Assembly: GCA_037190665.1 (NCBI GenBank)
Contig: JBBCJT010000106.1
Coordinates: forward strand, 1-35,926
Source: JBBCJT01 sp037190665
Lineage (GTDB): Bacteria > Pseudomonadota > Alphaproteobacteria > Acetobacterales > Acetobacteraceae
Direction: 5' to 3'
DNA length: 35,926 nt
Every line of letters starts with the position of its first letter. Position 1 is the first letter of the stretch. The notes beneath the pieces were generated by a model, which worked only from the letters and a program-made list of their open reading frames with translations, did no database searches and was not told where the DNA came from. The position numbers and the translations under genes were made by a program. Positions 1 through 8,251 of the stretch are shown here, piece after piece.

Positions 1-249
1 GGCCACACCCGGCCATGGGGTAAGCGCGACGTAGGCTGGCAGCAGCGCAATGCCCGCCGCCGAGGCGACCTGCACCTGGATCGAGTACGTGTCCTGTGCC
101 GACCCGCCGCTGACGACGGCGATGCGGCGCCGGCGCAGCTCCTGATCAATGCGGCGCTGGAAGAGGGTGCCGATCACGGGACCGAAGCGGATCAGCCGTT
201 CGCCGGCCACGGCCTCCAGCCGCAGCTCGGCCGCGCCGGCCAGCCGGTG
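1..249 (-). pseudogene. LysR-type regulator fragment, second copy
   Basis: Read on the minus strand this is 83 uninterrupted codons matching the substrate-binding part of the LysR protein encoded at 247-1032, from its residue His141 to about residue 223. Position x pairs with position 916-x. I count 16 base differences over 250 bp, and only three change an amino acid (I to V, G to S, T to A), so this was a selected coding sequence and not a noisy copy. It has no N-terminal half. At about 249 it is fused head to head to the helix-turn-helix region of the other copy. It runs off the left edge, so its C-terminus is not seen. It could be a real inverted duplication or an assembly chimaera. Confidence 0.75.
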
Positions 250-1032
250 CTCAGCCGGCGCATCCGGCGGCTGGAGCAGGCCGTTGGCAATCCGCTGTTC
301 GAGCGCAGTTCGCGCAGCGTCGCACTGACCCGGGCGGGGCGGCAGTTGCGGGACCAGGCGGGCAAGGCGCTCCTGACGCTGGACAACGCGGTCCGCGCCG
401 CGGGGAAGACCGCCCGGCGCGACACCGCGCCGCTGCGGATCGGCTTCATCACGGCCGGCGAGTCGATCCTGCGCTCGCTGCTGGACCGCTGCCGTACCCA
501 TCTGCGCTGCGAGGTGCAGCTCTTCCAGCTCTCCTCCGCCCAGCAGGTCGATCAACTGCGCAGCGGGGCGCTGGATATCGGCCTGCTGCGTCCGCCGGCC
601 TCCTGCGGCAACCTGCACATCGTGGTGCTCGGGCGTGAGGGCGTGGTCTGCGCCATGCCGCAAGGGCACAGGTTGGCCGGCGCGGCCGAGCTGCGGCTGG
701 AGGCCGTGGCCGGCGAACGGCTGATCCGCTTCGGCCCGGTGATCGGCACCCTCTTCCAGCGCCGCATTGATCAGGAGCTCCGCCGCCGCCGTATCGCCGT
801 CATCGGCGGCGGGTCGGCACAGGACACGTACTCGATCCAGGTGCAGGTCGCCTCGGCGGCGGGTATCGCGCTGCTGCCCGCCTATGTCGCGCTCACCCCA
901 TGGCCGGGCGTGACCTATGCCGCGATCGCCGATCTGCCGGAGTTCATTCCCCTCGCTGCGGCCACGCGCGCCAATGAGACGCGCCGGATGGTGCTGCGCG
1001 CCGCCGAGATGGTGGTGGCCGGCAGCCGCTAG
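247..1032 (+). CDS. LysR-family transcriptional regulator, N-terminally truncated
   Basis: LysR-type regulators bind DNA through an N-terminal helix-turn-helix and sense a small ligand through a periplasmic-binding-protein-like domain. The visible protein begins inside the recognition helix (LSRRIRRLEQAVGNPLFER) and continues with the usual linker helix. The substrate domain starts at about residue 62 (PLRIGF) and includes ALDIGLLRPP and the C-terminal GIALLPAYVA. At 261 aa it is about 30-40 residues shorter than the usual 300 or so, and the missing part is the first helices of the DNA-binding domain. The GTG at 247 is only the first in-frame start after the inverted join and is probably not the native start. 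The gene is tail to tail with the amidase, with 12 nt between them, so the amidase may be a target. This is inference. Confidence 0.75.
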   Translation: MLSRRIRRLEQAVGNPLFERSSRSVALTRAGRQLRDQAGKALLTLDNAVRAAGKTARRDTAPLRIGFITAGESILRSLLDRCRTHLRCEVQLFQLSSAQQVDQLRSGALDIGLLRPPASCGNLHIVVLGREGVVCAMPQGHRLAGAAELRLEAVAGERLIRFGPVIGTLFQRRIDQELRRRRIAVIGGGSAQDTYSIQVQVASAAGIALLPAYVALTPWPGVTYAAIADLPEFIPLAAATRANETRRMVLRAAEMVVAGSR

Positions 1033-1044
1033 GGCGCCTTGCCG

Positions 1045-2307
1045 CTACCCCAGCGCCCGGGCGACCCAGCCGGCCCACGCCAGCACGGCGCGATCCTCCC
1101 CCTTCCGGCCGACGATCTGGATGCCCAGCGGCATGCCGTTCGGCCCGGTCCCCGCCGGCACCGTCACGCAAGGCACGTGCAGCGAGGTCCAGAGGAAGTT
1201 GAAGGCGGGATCCCCGGTCCAACCGAGTCCTTCCGGCGCCTCTCCCGGCGCGGACGGGGTCACGAGGATGTCCAGCCCCTCCATCGCCGCCGGAAACGCC
1301 ACCTGCGTGCGCGCGAAGACGCTCCGCGCCCGGTCGAGCTGCTCGGCGCCCTGGGCACGGCCCCAGGCCATCCGTTCCCGCAGCACCGGCGTCACCTGTG
1401 CGGGCGCCGTATCCAGTTCCCAGCCGATGGACCATGCGCTCTCCGCGTTCATCACCACGGGATGAGCCTCCGTCAGTTCCGCGAAGTCCGCGGGCAGCTC
1501 GCGGTCCGAGACCACCGCCCCGGCCTTCACAAGGACGCCGGCAGCGCGTTCCAGCAACGCCTGCGTCTCTGGGGCCGCCGCTGACCATGATGGGGAGCGG
1601 CAGATGCCGATCCTCGGCGCGGTCGCCGGGTGTGGCGCAGACAGCTCGCGGTCGGAAATGGCCCCTGCGAACAGCGCGCAATCCTCTACCGAACGCGCCA
1701 TGACTCCCATGGTATCAAGACTATCCGACATGATCTTCATGCCCATGCGCGAGATCGTGCCGTAGCTCGGCTTGTAGCCGACCGCGCCGCAATAGGCGGC
1801 GGGGCGGATGATGCTGCCGGCGGTCTGGGTGCCGAAGGCGAGCGGGAAGAAGAAATCCGCCACCCCCGCCGCCGACCCCGAGGAACTGCCGCCCGGCGTG
1901 CGCCCGGTCCCGTGCGGATTGGCGGTCGGCCCCGGATGGCGGGTGGCGAATTCGGTGGTCACGGTCTTGCCCATCACCACCCCGCCCGCCGCGCGCGTCG
2001 CGATGACGCAGGCGGCATCCGCGCGCGGCCGCCATCCCGCCCAGACCGGGGAATTCATCTGTGTCGGCATATCAGCGGTGTCGATCACATCCTTCACCCC
2101 GACCGGCAGCCCGTGCAGCGGCCCGGGGCGCGCGGCGGCGGCGCTGCGCCGCGCGAGGGCCGCGTCGAGCCAGGCGAAGGCGCGCACCGTTCCCTCCCGC
2201 GCCGCGACGCGGTCGAGGCAGGCTTCCATCAGCGCCTCCGGGCGCAGCGTGCCGGCGGCAATGCGGCGTGCGGCCTCGGTGGCGGTCAGGCGGGACGGGT
2301 CAGACAT
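1045..2307 (-). CDS. Amidase (amidase signature family)
   Basis: This 420-aa protein belongs to the amidase signature family (GatA-like, PF01425), which hydrolyses amide bonds with a Ser-cisSer-Lys triad. The triad can be placed at Lys72 (VGVKDVID), the Ser cluster in GGSSSGSAAG (residues 139-148) and Ser165 in GTQTAGSIIRPA. The ATG at 2305-2307 is chosen because GGAG lies a few bases upstream; longer in-frame extensions have no such support. The length fits stand-alone amidases. No gatB or gatC is nearby, so a role in tRNA amidation is unlikely and a catabolic amidase of unknown substrate is more probable. It diverges from the hypothetical gene at 2368 across about 60 bp. Confidence 0.9.
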   Translation of the reverse strand: MSDPSRLTATEAARRIAAGTLRPEALMEACLDRVAAREGTVRAFAWLDAALARRSAAAARPGPLHGLPVGVKDVIDTADMPTQMNSPVWAGWRPRADAACVIATRAAGGVVMGKTVTTEFATRHPGPTANPHGTGRTPGGSSSGSAAGVADFFFPLAFGTQTAGSIIRPAAYCGAVGYKPSYGTISRMGMKIMSDSLDTMGVMARSVEDCALFAGAISDRELSAPHPATAPRIGICRSPSWSAAAPETQALLERAAGVLVKAGAVVSDRELPADFAELTEAHPVVMNAESAWSIGWELDTAPAQVTPVLRERMAWGRAQGAEQLDRARSVFARTQVAFPAAMEGLDILVTPSAPGEAPEGLGWTGDPAFNFLWTSLHVPCVTVPAGTGPNGMPLGIQIVGRKGEDRAVLAWAGWVARALG

Positions 2308-2367
2308 GCGGCACTCCTTCCTCCGCGCAGGCTGGCGCACGACGGGAAGCAGGTCCATCTTCCGCCC

Positions 2368-2862
2368 ATGCCACCCGCCGTGCGCGTGGGCGCCGGCCCG
2401 GACGGCGCCTATACCTATCTCGTCGCCATGCCGCCCGAGGCGCTGCCCTCGGTGCGCCGCCGCGACATCGAAACCGCCTGGAGCGCGGCGCGCGGCGCTG
2501 CGGCGGCGAGCCGCTGGGGTGCCGCCCGCGCCTTCCGCTTCCGCCGCGGCGACGGCACCGTCACCGACCTCGCGCTGGAGGATGACGATGCCCGCTGCTG
2601 GGCGGGTGCGGTGGACGGCACGGTGGGGATGGAGACATCCTACGGCGTGTCGCTGTGCCTGCGGCTGCTGGCGCTGGTCGATCTGCTGGCGCGCGCTGCC
2701 TGGACGCGCGGGCTGTATGCCGTCGGCCACGACGGCACGGAGTTTCACCCCGCGTTGCTGGAGGCGGCCGCAAGCGAGCCGCTCGACAGCAACGCCCGTT
2801 TCGACGAGCAACGCTTCCGGGCCCGCCTGGGCCGCCCCCTTCCTGCCGGAGCCATCGCATGA
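2368..2862 (+). CDS. Hypothetical protein, 164 aa
   Basis: I do not recognise this family. The protein has no signal peptide and no clear membrane span. It is rich in Ala and Arg, with acidic patches such as LALEDDDARCW near residue 75 and a central hydrophobic helix around LRLLALVDLL (about residues 105-115). The ATG at 2368 is the first good in-frame start after the divergent amidase, but no strong ribosome-binding site is visible, so the start is uncertain. Its stop overlaps the ATG of the next lipoprotein gene (ATGA), implying translational coupling. The coding frame is supported by that overlap and by strongly GC-biased third positions. Confidence 0.6.
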   Translation: MPPAVRVGAGPDGAYTYLVAMPPEALPSVRRRDIETAWSAARGAAAASRWGAARAFRFRRGDGTVTDLALEDDDARCWAGAVDGTVGMETSYGVSLCLRLLALVDLLARAAWTRGLYAVGHDGTEFHPALLEAAASEPLDSNARFDEQRFRARLGRPLPAGAIA

Positions 2863-3140
2863 TCCGCCTTCCCGCCCTGGCCGCCCTCGTCGCGCTCGCG
2901 GCCTGCGCGCAGCAGCAGCCCGCCCGCACTCCGGCCGAAGCTGCCCAGCTCCAGGCGTGCCGCCAGCAGGCCGACGCGACCATCGAGCGCCGCGACCGCG
3001 CGGTGCTGTACCGCGACGAGGCGTTCCCGCAGGGCCTCGGCCGCGACGATCCGCAGCGACAAACCGAACGGCTCGCGCGCAGCTTCGATCGCGATCGGAT
3101 GGTGCAGGAATGCGTGCGGGGCGCCGGGTCCGGTAGCTGA
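2859..3140 (+). CDS. Small putative lipoprotein
   Basis: This 93-aa protein begins with a short Lys/Arg-poor signal sequence and a lipobox, LAAC at residues 14-17, followed by AQQQPARTP. That predicts lipidation of the Cys and export across the inner membrane. The mature part is charged and helical (QACRQQADATIERRDRAV), with no recognised domain. The start overlaps the stop of the upstream hypothetical gene by 4 nt. The ACAQQQP sequence after the lipobox also occurs in the small lipoprotein at 8060, but this is probably a generic lipoprotein linker. The function is unknown. Confidence 0.65.
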   Translation: MIRLPALAALVALAACAQQQPARTPAEAAQLQACRQQADATIERRDRAVLYRDEAFPQGLGRDDPQRQTERLARSFDRDRMVQECVRGAGSGS

Positions 3141-3157
3141 GAGGGCGCGGCTGAAAG

Positions 3158-4393
3158 GTGGCGCGTTCCGGCGTCATCCGCCGCGTTCTCGCTCATCGCA
3201 ACGCGCGGGTCTTCTTCGCCGGCAGCCTGCTGTCCTGGACCGGGATGTGGATGCAGCGCGTCGCCGTCGGCTGGCTCGCGTGGGAGCTGACCGGCAGCGC
3301 GTTCTGGGTCGGCGCGCTGGCCTTCTGCAACCTGATCCCGTCCGTCGTCGCCTCCCCCATCGCGGGTGCCGCGGCCGACCGGCTGGACCGGATCCGGCTG
3401 ACCATGCTCACCCAGGCCATCACCGCCACTCAGGCCACGGTGCTCGCGGTGCTGATCTGGACGAAGTCGATCAGCATCGAGCTGATGCTGGCGCTGGAGG
3501 TCGCGCTCGGCATCACGCAGGCCTTCGCGCAGCCGGCGCGGCAGGCCATCGTGCCGTCGCTGACGCCGCGCGCCGACCTGCCGGCGGCGGTGGCGCTGAA
3601 CTCGATCACCTTCAACATCGCCCGCTTCATCGGCCCCGCGCTGGCCGGGCCGATGATCGTGGTCGTGGGCACCGCCCCGGTGATGATCGTCAACGCCGCT
3701 ACCTACCTGATCGCGAGCATCACCCTGCCGATGCTCGCGCTGACGGCGGACCAGCGGCGCGGCCACGCCCCGACCGGATCGCTGTGGAGCGAGACGGTGG
3801 AAGGCTTCACCTATGTCGCGCGCCATGTCGGCATCGGCGGGCTGTTCCTGTACGCGGCGCTGCTGGCGGTGCTGGTGCGCGCGGTCCCGGAGATGCTGCC
3901 GCCCTTCGTGGACCTGCTGTTCCAGCGCGGCGCGACCGGGCTTGCGATCCTGACCGGAACCATGGGCGCCGCGGCCTTCCTCGGCGGTTTCCTGATCGCC
4001 TCCCGCCCCTCCCTGCGCGGCCAGACCACATGGGCGGTGCATTCGGGGGCGGCGATGGTGCTCGCCACCGCCGGCTTCGTGGCGACGCACTCCTTCGTCT
4101 TCGCGACCGTGTCGATCGCGCTGCTGGGGGCGGCCACCACCGTGCACGGCATCGCCGTGCAGTCGCTGACGCAGTTTTCCGCCTCGCCGGCGATGATCGG
4201 CCGGGTGCTGAGCGTGTGGGGCATGATCGTGCGCGCCTTCCCCGCGCTCGGCGCGCTCGTCTTCGGCGCGCTCAGCGAGGCGTTCGGCCTGCAGATCCCG
4301 GTGCTCGTCGCGTGCGTCATCGGGCTGATCGTATGGGTCTGGGCCTGGCGCAACCTGCCGCGCTTCGCCCAGAGCGTGGAACCGAAGGAGTGA
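3158..4393 (+). CDS. MFS transporter, EntS/MFS_3 type
   Basis: The 411-aa protein is an inner-membrane major facilitator with about 12 hydrophobic segments. The opening (RNARVFFAGSLLSWTGMWMQRVAVGWL) and the loop motif ADRLDRIR near residue 75 are typical of the MFS_3 branch (PF05977). That branch includes the enterobactin exporter EntS and many drug exporters. The start is a GTG at 3158 with GAGAGGG upstream at suboptimal spacing; no better start keeps the first transmembrane segment whole. The following oxidoreductase begins 5 nt after this stop with its Shine-Dalgarno inside this gene's last codons, so the two are co-translated. The substrate cannot be deduced. Confidence 0.85.
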   Translation: MARSGVIRRVLAHRNARVFFAGSLLSWTGMWMQRVAVGWLAWELTGSAFWVGALAFCNLIPSVVASPIAGAAADRLDRIRLTMLTQAITATQATVLAVLIWTKSISIELMLALEVALGITQAFAQPARQAIVPSLTPRADLPAAVALNSITFNIARFIGPALAGPMIVVVGTAPVMIVNAATYLIASITLPMLALTADQRRGHAPTGSLWSETVEGFTYVARHVGIGGLFLYAALLAVLVRAVPEMLPPFVDLLFQRGATGLAILTGTMGAAAFLGGFLIASRPSLRGQTTWAVHSGAAMVLATAGFVATHSFVFATVSIALLGAATTVHGIAVQSLTQFSASPAMIGRVLSVWGMIVRAFPALGALVFGALSEAFGLQIPVLVACVIGLIVWVWAWRNLPRFAQSVEPKE

Positions 4394-4398
4394 ACGCA

Positions 4399-5373
4399 AT
4401 GCTGGATGCCGCCATCGTCGGCATGGGCCGCTGGGGCCAGACGCTCGTCAATTCCGTACAGGCGACGCCGGAGGCGGGCATCCGCTTCGTTGCCGGCACC
4501 ACCCGCACGCTCGCCAAGGCGGAAGCCTATGCGAAGGACACGGCGATCCGGCTGCTGCCCGACTACGCCGCCGTGATCGCCGATCCCGCCGTGAAGGCCG
4601 TGGTGCTGGCCACGCCGCATTCGCAGCACGCCGAACAGATCATCGCCGCCGCGCGCGCCGGCAAGCATGTCTTCGTCGAGAAGCCGTTCACGCTGACCAA
4701 GGCATCGGCCGAAGCGGCCGTCGAGGCATGCCGCAAGGCCGGCGTCGTCCTCGCCCTCGGCCACAACCGCCGCTTCCTGCCCGCCACGGCGGAGGCGAAG
4801 CGGATGCTGGCGGCGGGTGAGCTGGGCACGCTGCTGCACGTGGAAGGCCACATCAGCGGCCCGGCCGCTGCCGGCTACAAGCCGGGCATGTGGCGTGCCG
4901 ACCGCGCGGAAAGCCCGCTCGGCGGCATGGGCGGGATGGGCATCCACATGATCGATATGATCGTCAACCTGGGCGGCCCCTTCGCGCAGGTGACGGTGGA
5001 CAGCCGCGCCCAGGTCTCCGCCACCATCGACGACACCACGGCGATGCTGGGCAGGCTGCGCGCGGGGCCGAGCGTGCTGTTCGCCACGCTGGCCCTCGCC
5101 CCGCGCTACTGGCGGGTGGCGCTGTACGGCACCAAGGGCATCCTGGAGATGGCGGGCCAGCAGACGCTGCGTTTCACGCCGACCGAGGGCCAGGGCTGGA
5201 CGCGCGACCTGCCCGCGACCGACATCGAGCGCGCCGAGCTTGCGGCCTTCGCCACAGCCGCCGCCGGTGGAACCGCGTATCCGCTGCCGGTGGAGGAGGC
5301 GATCCACGGTGTTGCGGTGTTCGAGACGATGATCGCGGCCGCGGCGTCGGGCTCCATCCTCGCCGTGCCGTAA
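4399..5373 (+). CDS. Gfo/Idh/MocA-family oxidoreductase
   Basis: This 324-aa enzyme has the N-terminal Rossmann motif VGMGRWG (residues 7-13) and the family hallmark EKP at 94-96, which contacts the nicotinamide ring. The C-terminal alpha/beta domain contains GGMGIHMIDM, supplying the Asp/His pair used in catalysis. Family members oxidise or reduce sugars, inositols and related polyols with NAD(P). AAGGAG inside the end of the MFS gene supports the ATG at 4399 and coupling to that transporter. The substrate is unknown. A role in processing the compound exported or imported by the MFS protein is inference. Confidence 0.85.
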   Translation: MLDAAIVGMGRWGQTLVNSVQATPEAGIRFVAGTTRTLAKAEAYAKDTAIRLLPDYAAVIADPAVKAVVLATPHSQHAEQIIAAARAGKHVFVEKPFTLTKASAEAAVEACRKAGVVLALGHNRRFLPATAEAKRMLAAGELGTLLHVEGHISGPAAAGYKPGMWRADRAESPLGGMGGMGIHMIDMIVNLGGPFAQVTVDSRAQVSATIDDTTAMLGRLRAGPSVLFATLALAPRYWRVALYGTKGILEMAGQQTLRFTPTEGQGWTRDLPATDIERAELAAFATAAAGGTAYPLPVEEAIHGVAVFETMIAAAASGSILAVP

Positions 5374-5456
5374 TGCTTGAAGCGGCCCGGCGGGTCGGTT
5401 GAAGCTCTCCGCATGTCATGCGACCGGCGTCGTTCTTTGACCGAGAGGACCGCGCT

Positions 5457-5482
5457 CCCTCTCCCCCGAAAGCGGGAGAGGG
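5457..5482. repeat. REP-like hairpin, CCCTCTCCC/GGGAGAGGG
   Basis: Perfect 9-bp arms (5457-5465 and 5474-5482) flank an 8-nt loop between the oxidoreductase and the GntR gene. The same core occurs at 27731-27754, which suggests a dispersed intergenic repeat family and not a gene-specific site. There is no U-tract, so intrinsic termination is not indicated. Confidence 0.6.
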
Positions 5483-5524
5483 CCGGCGCCGCCTGCGAGA
5501 CGCTCAACACCGGCGCCCGTATCG

Positions 5525-6451
5525 ATGCCGATGGCGGGTGACAGCGCAGGCACGGCCCCGGATGCCGCGCTCGCGGAGCGCGTCGCCGCCGAGATCAAGC
5601 ATTACGCGCGCCGCACCGACCTGCCGGAAGGCGCGCACCTGACCGAGCAGAAGCTCGCCAACCTGCTGCATGTCTCGCGCTCCCCGGTACGGGAGGCGCT
5701 GCTGCTGCTGGAGGCCGAGGGCATTGTCGTGCGGCGTCCGAACCGCGGCAGCTTCCTCGCCCGCGCCGGGCGCGAGCTGCCGGAAACGCGCCCCGCCGTG
5801 CGCATCGACGACGATGCCGACTACGTGCGCATCGCGGAGGACCGGCTGAACGGGACGCTGCCGGAACGCGCGAGCGAGGCCGCGCTGGGCCGCCGCTACG
5901 GCCTGCCGCGCGCGCGGCTGCTGACGCTGCTCGGCCGCATGCGGCAGGAAGGCTGGGCGGAACGGCTGCCCGGCCATGGCTGGCACTTTCCGCCGATGGT
6001 CGCGACGGCGGCGGCCTATGAGGATGGCTACCGCTACCGCGCCGCCATCGAACCCGCCGCCCTGATCTCGCCCGGCTTCGTCGCCGATCCGGCGGTGCTG
6101 CGGCGGCTGCGCGAGGAGCAGGAGGGCCTGCTCGCTCGGGGCTTCCGCGGCATCGCGCGGACGGAGCTGTTCCACATCAATGCCGGGTTCCACGAGGCGC
6201 TGGTGGAGCTGTCGGGCAACAGCTTCTTCATCGACGGGCTGCGGCGGGTGAACCGGCTGCGGCGGCTGTTCGAGTTCCGCAAGGCGTTGCGCGCGGAGGA
6301 ACTGACGCGGCAGTGCCGCGACCATCTGCAGATCCTGGACCTGATCGAGGCCGGCGACCGCACCGGCGCGGCTGCGCTGATGGACCGGCACCTGCGGATG
6401 CGCCGTGAGCTTGTCCTGCCGGACAGGAGCCGGGTCGCGATCAATCCTTAG
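5525..6451 (+). CDS. GntR/FCD regulator with an apparent second winged helix
   Basis: This 308-aa cytoplasmic repressor or activator starts with a GntR winged helix-turn-helix (about residues 13-80; HLTEQKLANLLHVSRSPVREAL). It ends with a helical FCD ligand domain (about 168-297) containing the metal-binding style His residues at 218, 223, 267 and 289. Usual FCD regulators are 220-250 aa. The extra length lies between the domains, where residues 97-157 read like a second winged helix (LGRRYGLPRARLLTLLGRMRQEGW followed by a short wing). ATGs at 5525 and 5531 are both possible starts. It probably controls neighbouring catabolic genes, perhaps the upstream MFS/oxidoreductase pair. Confidence 0.88.
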   Translation: MPMAGDSAGTAPDAALAERVAAEIKHYARRTDLPEGAHLTEQKLANLLHVSRSPVREALLLLEAEGIVVRRPNRGSFLARAGRELPETRPAVRIDDDADYVRIAEDRLNGTLPERASEAALGRRYGLPRARLLTLLGRMRQEGWAERLPGHGWHFPPMVATAAAYEDGYRYRAAIEPAALISPGFVADPAVLRRLREEQEGLLARGFRGIARTELFHINAGFHEALVELSGNSFFIDGLRRVNRLRRLFEFRKALRAEELTRQCRDHLQILDLIEAGDRTGAAALMDRHLRMRRELVLPDRSRVAINP

Positions 6452-6555
6452 CGGAGGCGACGTGATACTGGCGGGCGCACCCTTACCCCAACCCCGCGCG
6501 CCGATACCGCTCGTTTGACGGTGAGAGGGTCGCCCGGGAGGCGCGACGGCCTCGC

Positions 6556-7953
6556 CTACGCCACAGGATTCCGCGGCTGAGAGCGTCTGCGTAGCTGTTG
6601 CCAGACGCTGGCGTCGCGATCGTAGAAATCCGGCCGGAACTGCAACGCGCCATCGGTGTCCGCAAACGCGGTCTGATAGATCAGGAACACGGGCACTGGC
6701 GTCGGCAGGGTGTTCCGGGTCGTGTTGCCCATCGCGATCCGCTCGTCGATCGCGTCGACCGGTTGCTGCATCAGCAGTGCGGCGAATTCGCGCGGATTCT
6801 GCACCCGGATGCAGCCGTGGCTGATGCGGCGGTTGTCGCGGCTGAAGACCTGCTGGTTCGGCGTGTCGTGCAGGTAGACATCGAACCGGTTCGGCATGTC
6901 GAACATGATCGCCCCGAGCCCTGCGGTGGGCCCGGCTCGCTGCTCTATCTCGCCGTTTGTCCGCATGATCATGTTGTTTCGTGTGAGATAGTCCGGATCG
7001 CGGCTGATCTTCGGCAGGATCTCCCTGGCAACGATATCCCTCGGGATCACCCATGGAGGGTTGAAGAAACTCGCTTCGATCATGGTGCGGAATTCGGGGC
7101 TCTGATTGCGCTCCGCATCATCGCCGACGACGACACGCGTCGAGAAAACCGGCCGATCGGCGCGATAGAGCACCAGCCGCTGGTCGGAGAGATTGACCCA
7201 CACACGATCTGCCGGCAGCGGCCGCGGCAGCCAGCGCTGGCGTTCGAGATTGACCTCGATCTCGCGCACGCGGTTCGCCGTGACCCTGCCGCGTGCGGCG
7301 GGGCGCGAGCGATGGCTTCGCAGCACCTGGCGCAATGTCCGGTAGGTCGGCGTCGCCGGCGCCAGTGCCTCGATCGCTGCCACCGGATCGGGACTGTCGA
7401 TCGCCGCATCGAGCGCGGCGGACACATCGAAGGGTTCAGGTGCCAGCGTCTCGTTGTCTCGTCGGCGCTCAACCGGCACCGCGCCGCGGGCCAATGCGTC
7501 CGCATACGAGAGGAAGGCGTCCGACAGCAGCAGTTCGCGATGCAGCGGAGGAAACGTCGCCCTGCGCACCAGCAGGCTGGCGTGAAACAGCTCGGGATCA
7601 AGCCCGTGATCGGCGGCGTGCAGCACGGCGTTGGACAGCGAATCCGCCTGCGTCTGTCGCGTCGTCCATACGGGCCTGAAGTCGTGGCGCGCGTAGAAGC
7701 GTCGCAGCAGGCCGGCATTCAGCTTCTCGCCGGCGACGGCAATCTGATGCGTGTCGTCGTTCAGGATGTCGAGTTCAGCCCCGTCACGCCGCGAGAGCAC
7801 GGGGGCAGGTCCCGGGTCCGCACTGCACGCCGCGAGCGAAGCGAGAGCGATCGCGCTACCTGTGATCGCGGCCCGCCGGGACAGCTCCGCCCGGGCCGGC
7901 GCGGCTGCCTTCCGGCGATCAGGCCCGACCTTGTCCCGCGACGCGCTCACCAT
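6556..7953 (-). CDS. L,D-transpeptidase, YcbB/LdtD type, predicted Tat lipoprotein
   Basis: The 465-aa protein forms 3-3 cross-links in peptidoglycan, or attaches proteins to it, in the periplasm. The YkuD catalytic domain covers about residues 250-425. It contains the invariant SHGCIRVQNP motif, with catalytic Cys381 and His379, and HDTP at 362-365. Residues 60-210 match the N-terminal scaffold of YcbB-like enzymes (FYARHDFRPVWT). The leader has twin arginines (SRR at 25-27), a hydrophobic stretch and a LAAC lipobox ending at Cys43, so Tat export with lipidation is possible. The ATG at 7951-7953 is preceded by GGGAGGATC; the in-frame extension upstream lacks a signal sequence. Confidence 0.93.
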   Translation of the reverse strand: MVSASRDKVGPDRRKAAAPARAELSRRAAITGSAIALASLAACSADPGPAPVLSRRDGAELDILNDDTHQIAVAGEKLNAGLLRRFYARHDFRPVWTTRQTQADSLSNAVLHAADHGLDPELFHASLLVRRATFPPLHRELLLSDAFLSYADALARGAVPVERRRDNETLAPEPFDVSAALDAAIDSPDPVAAIEALAPATPTYRTLRQVLRSHRSRPAARGRVTANRVREIEVNLERQRWLPRPLPADRVWVNLSDQRLVLYRADRPVFSTRVVVGDDAERNQSPEFRTMIEASFFNPPWVIPRDIVAREILPKISRDPDYLTRNNMIMRTNGEIEQRAGPTAGLGAIMFDMPNRFDVYLHDTPNQQVFSRDNRRISHGCIRVQNPREFAALLMQQPVDAIDERIAMGNTTRNTLPTPVPVFLIYQTAFADTDGALQFRPDFYDRDASVWQQLRRRSQPRNPVA

Positions 7954-8059
7954 GATCCTCCCTGACTTCTGACGGCCAACATAACAAGCAGTTTGACTCC
8001 TTACTGAAAATTGCCTTTCAATCCCGCTGTCTATGAGCCGCACAATGAAGGAGAAGCAT

Positions 8060-8251
8060 ATGTTTGCGGTTTCCAGGATGGTGGCTCGCCAACGGTTGTC
8101 CCGCAATACGGCACTGCTCGCCGCTGTGGCTTCCGTGGCGCTTCTCGGGGCATGTGCCCAGCAGCAGCCACCACCCCCGGCGCCTCCCCAGGCTCAGCCG
8201 GCTCCGGCACCGGCCCCCGCTCCGGCCCCGGTTCCACCCGCGCGGGGCTAG
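8060..8251 (+). CDS. Small proline-rich lipoprotein
   Basis: This 63-aa protein has a basic N-terminus (RMVARQRLSR), a hydrophobic segment and a LLGAC lipobox ending at Cys32. A low-complexity tail follows, made of Pro, Ala and Gln (PAPAPAPAP). The start at 8060 is set by AAGGAG at 8048-8053 with ideal spacing; an upstream in-frame ATG at 8033 is less likely. It diverges from the L,D-transpeptidase across about 100 bp. A Pro/Ala tail on a lipid anchor could act as a periplasmic spacer tied to cell-wall work, but that is only inference from position. Confidence 0.6.
   Translation: MFAVSRMVARQRLSRNTALLAAVASVALLGACAQQQPPPPAPPQAQPAPAPAPAPAPVPPARG

Noticed and set aside
297..311. A GTTC-N7-GTTC match to the LexA box inside the LysR gene
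   Set aside because: It lies within the conserved LFERSS codons of the LysR helix-turn-helix, where GTTCGAGCGC is dictated by the protein. It is not upstream of a repair gene.
1045..3177. A 710-residue minus-strand frame covering the amidase and the region to its right
   Set aside because: Only the last 420 codons match the amidase family. The upstream part is antisense to the hypothetical and lipoprotein genes and is low-complexity Arg/Ala sequence.
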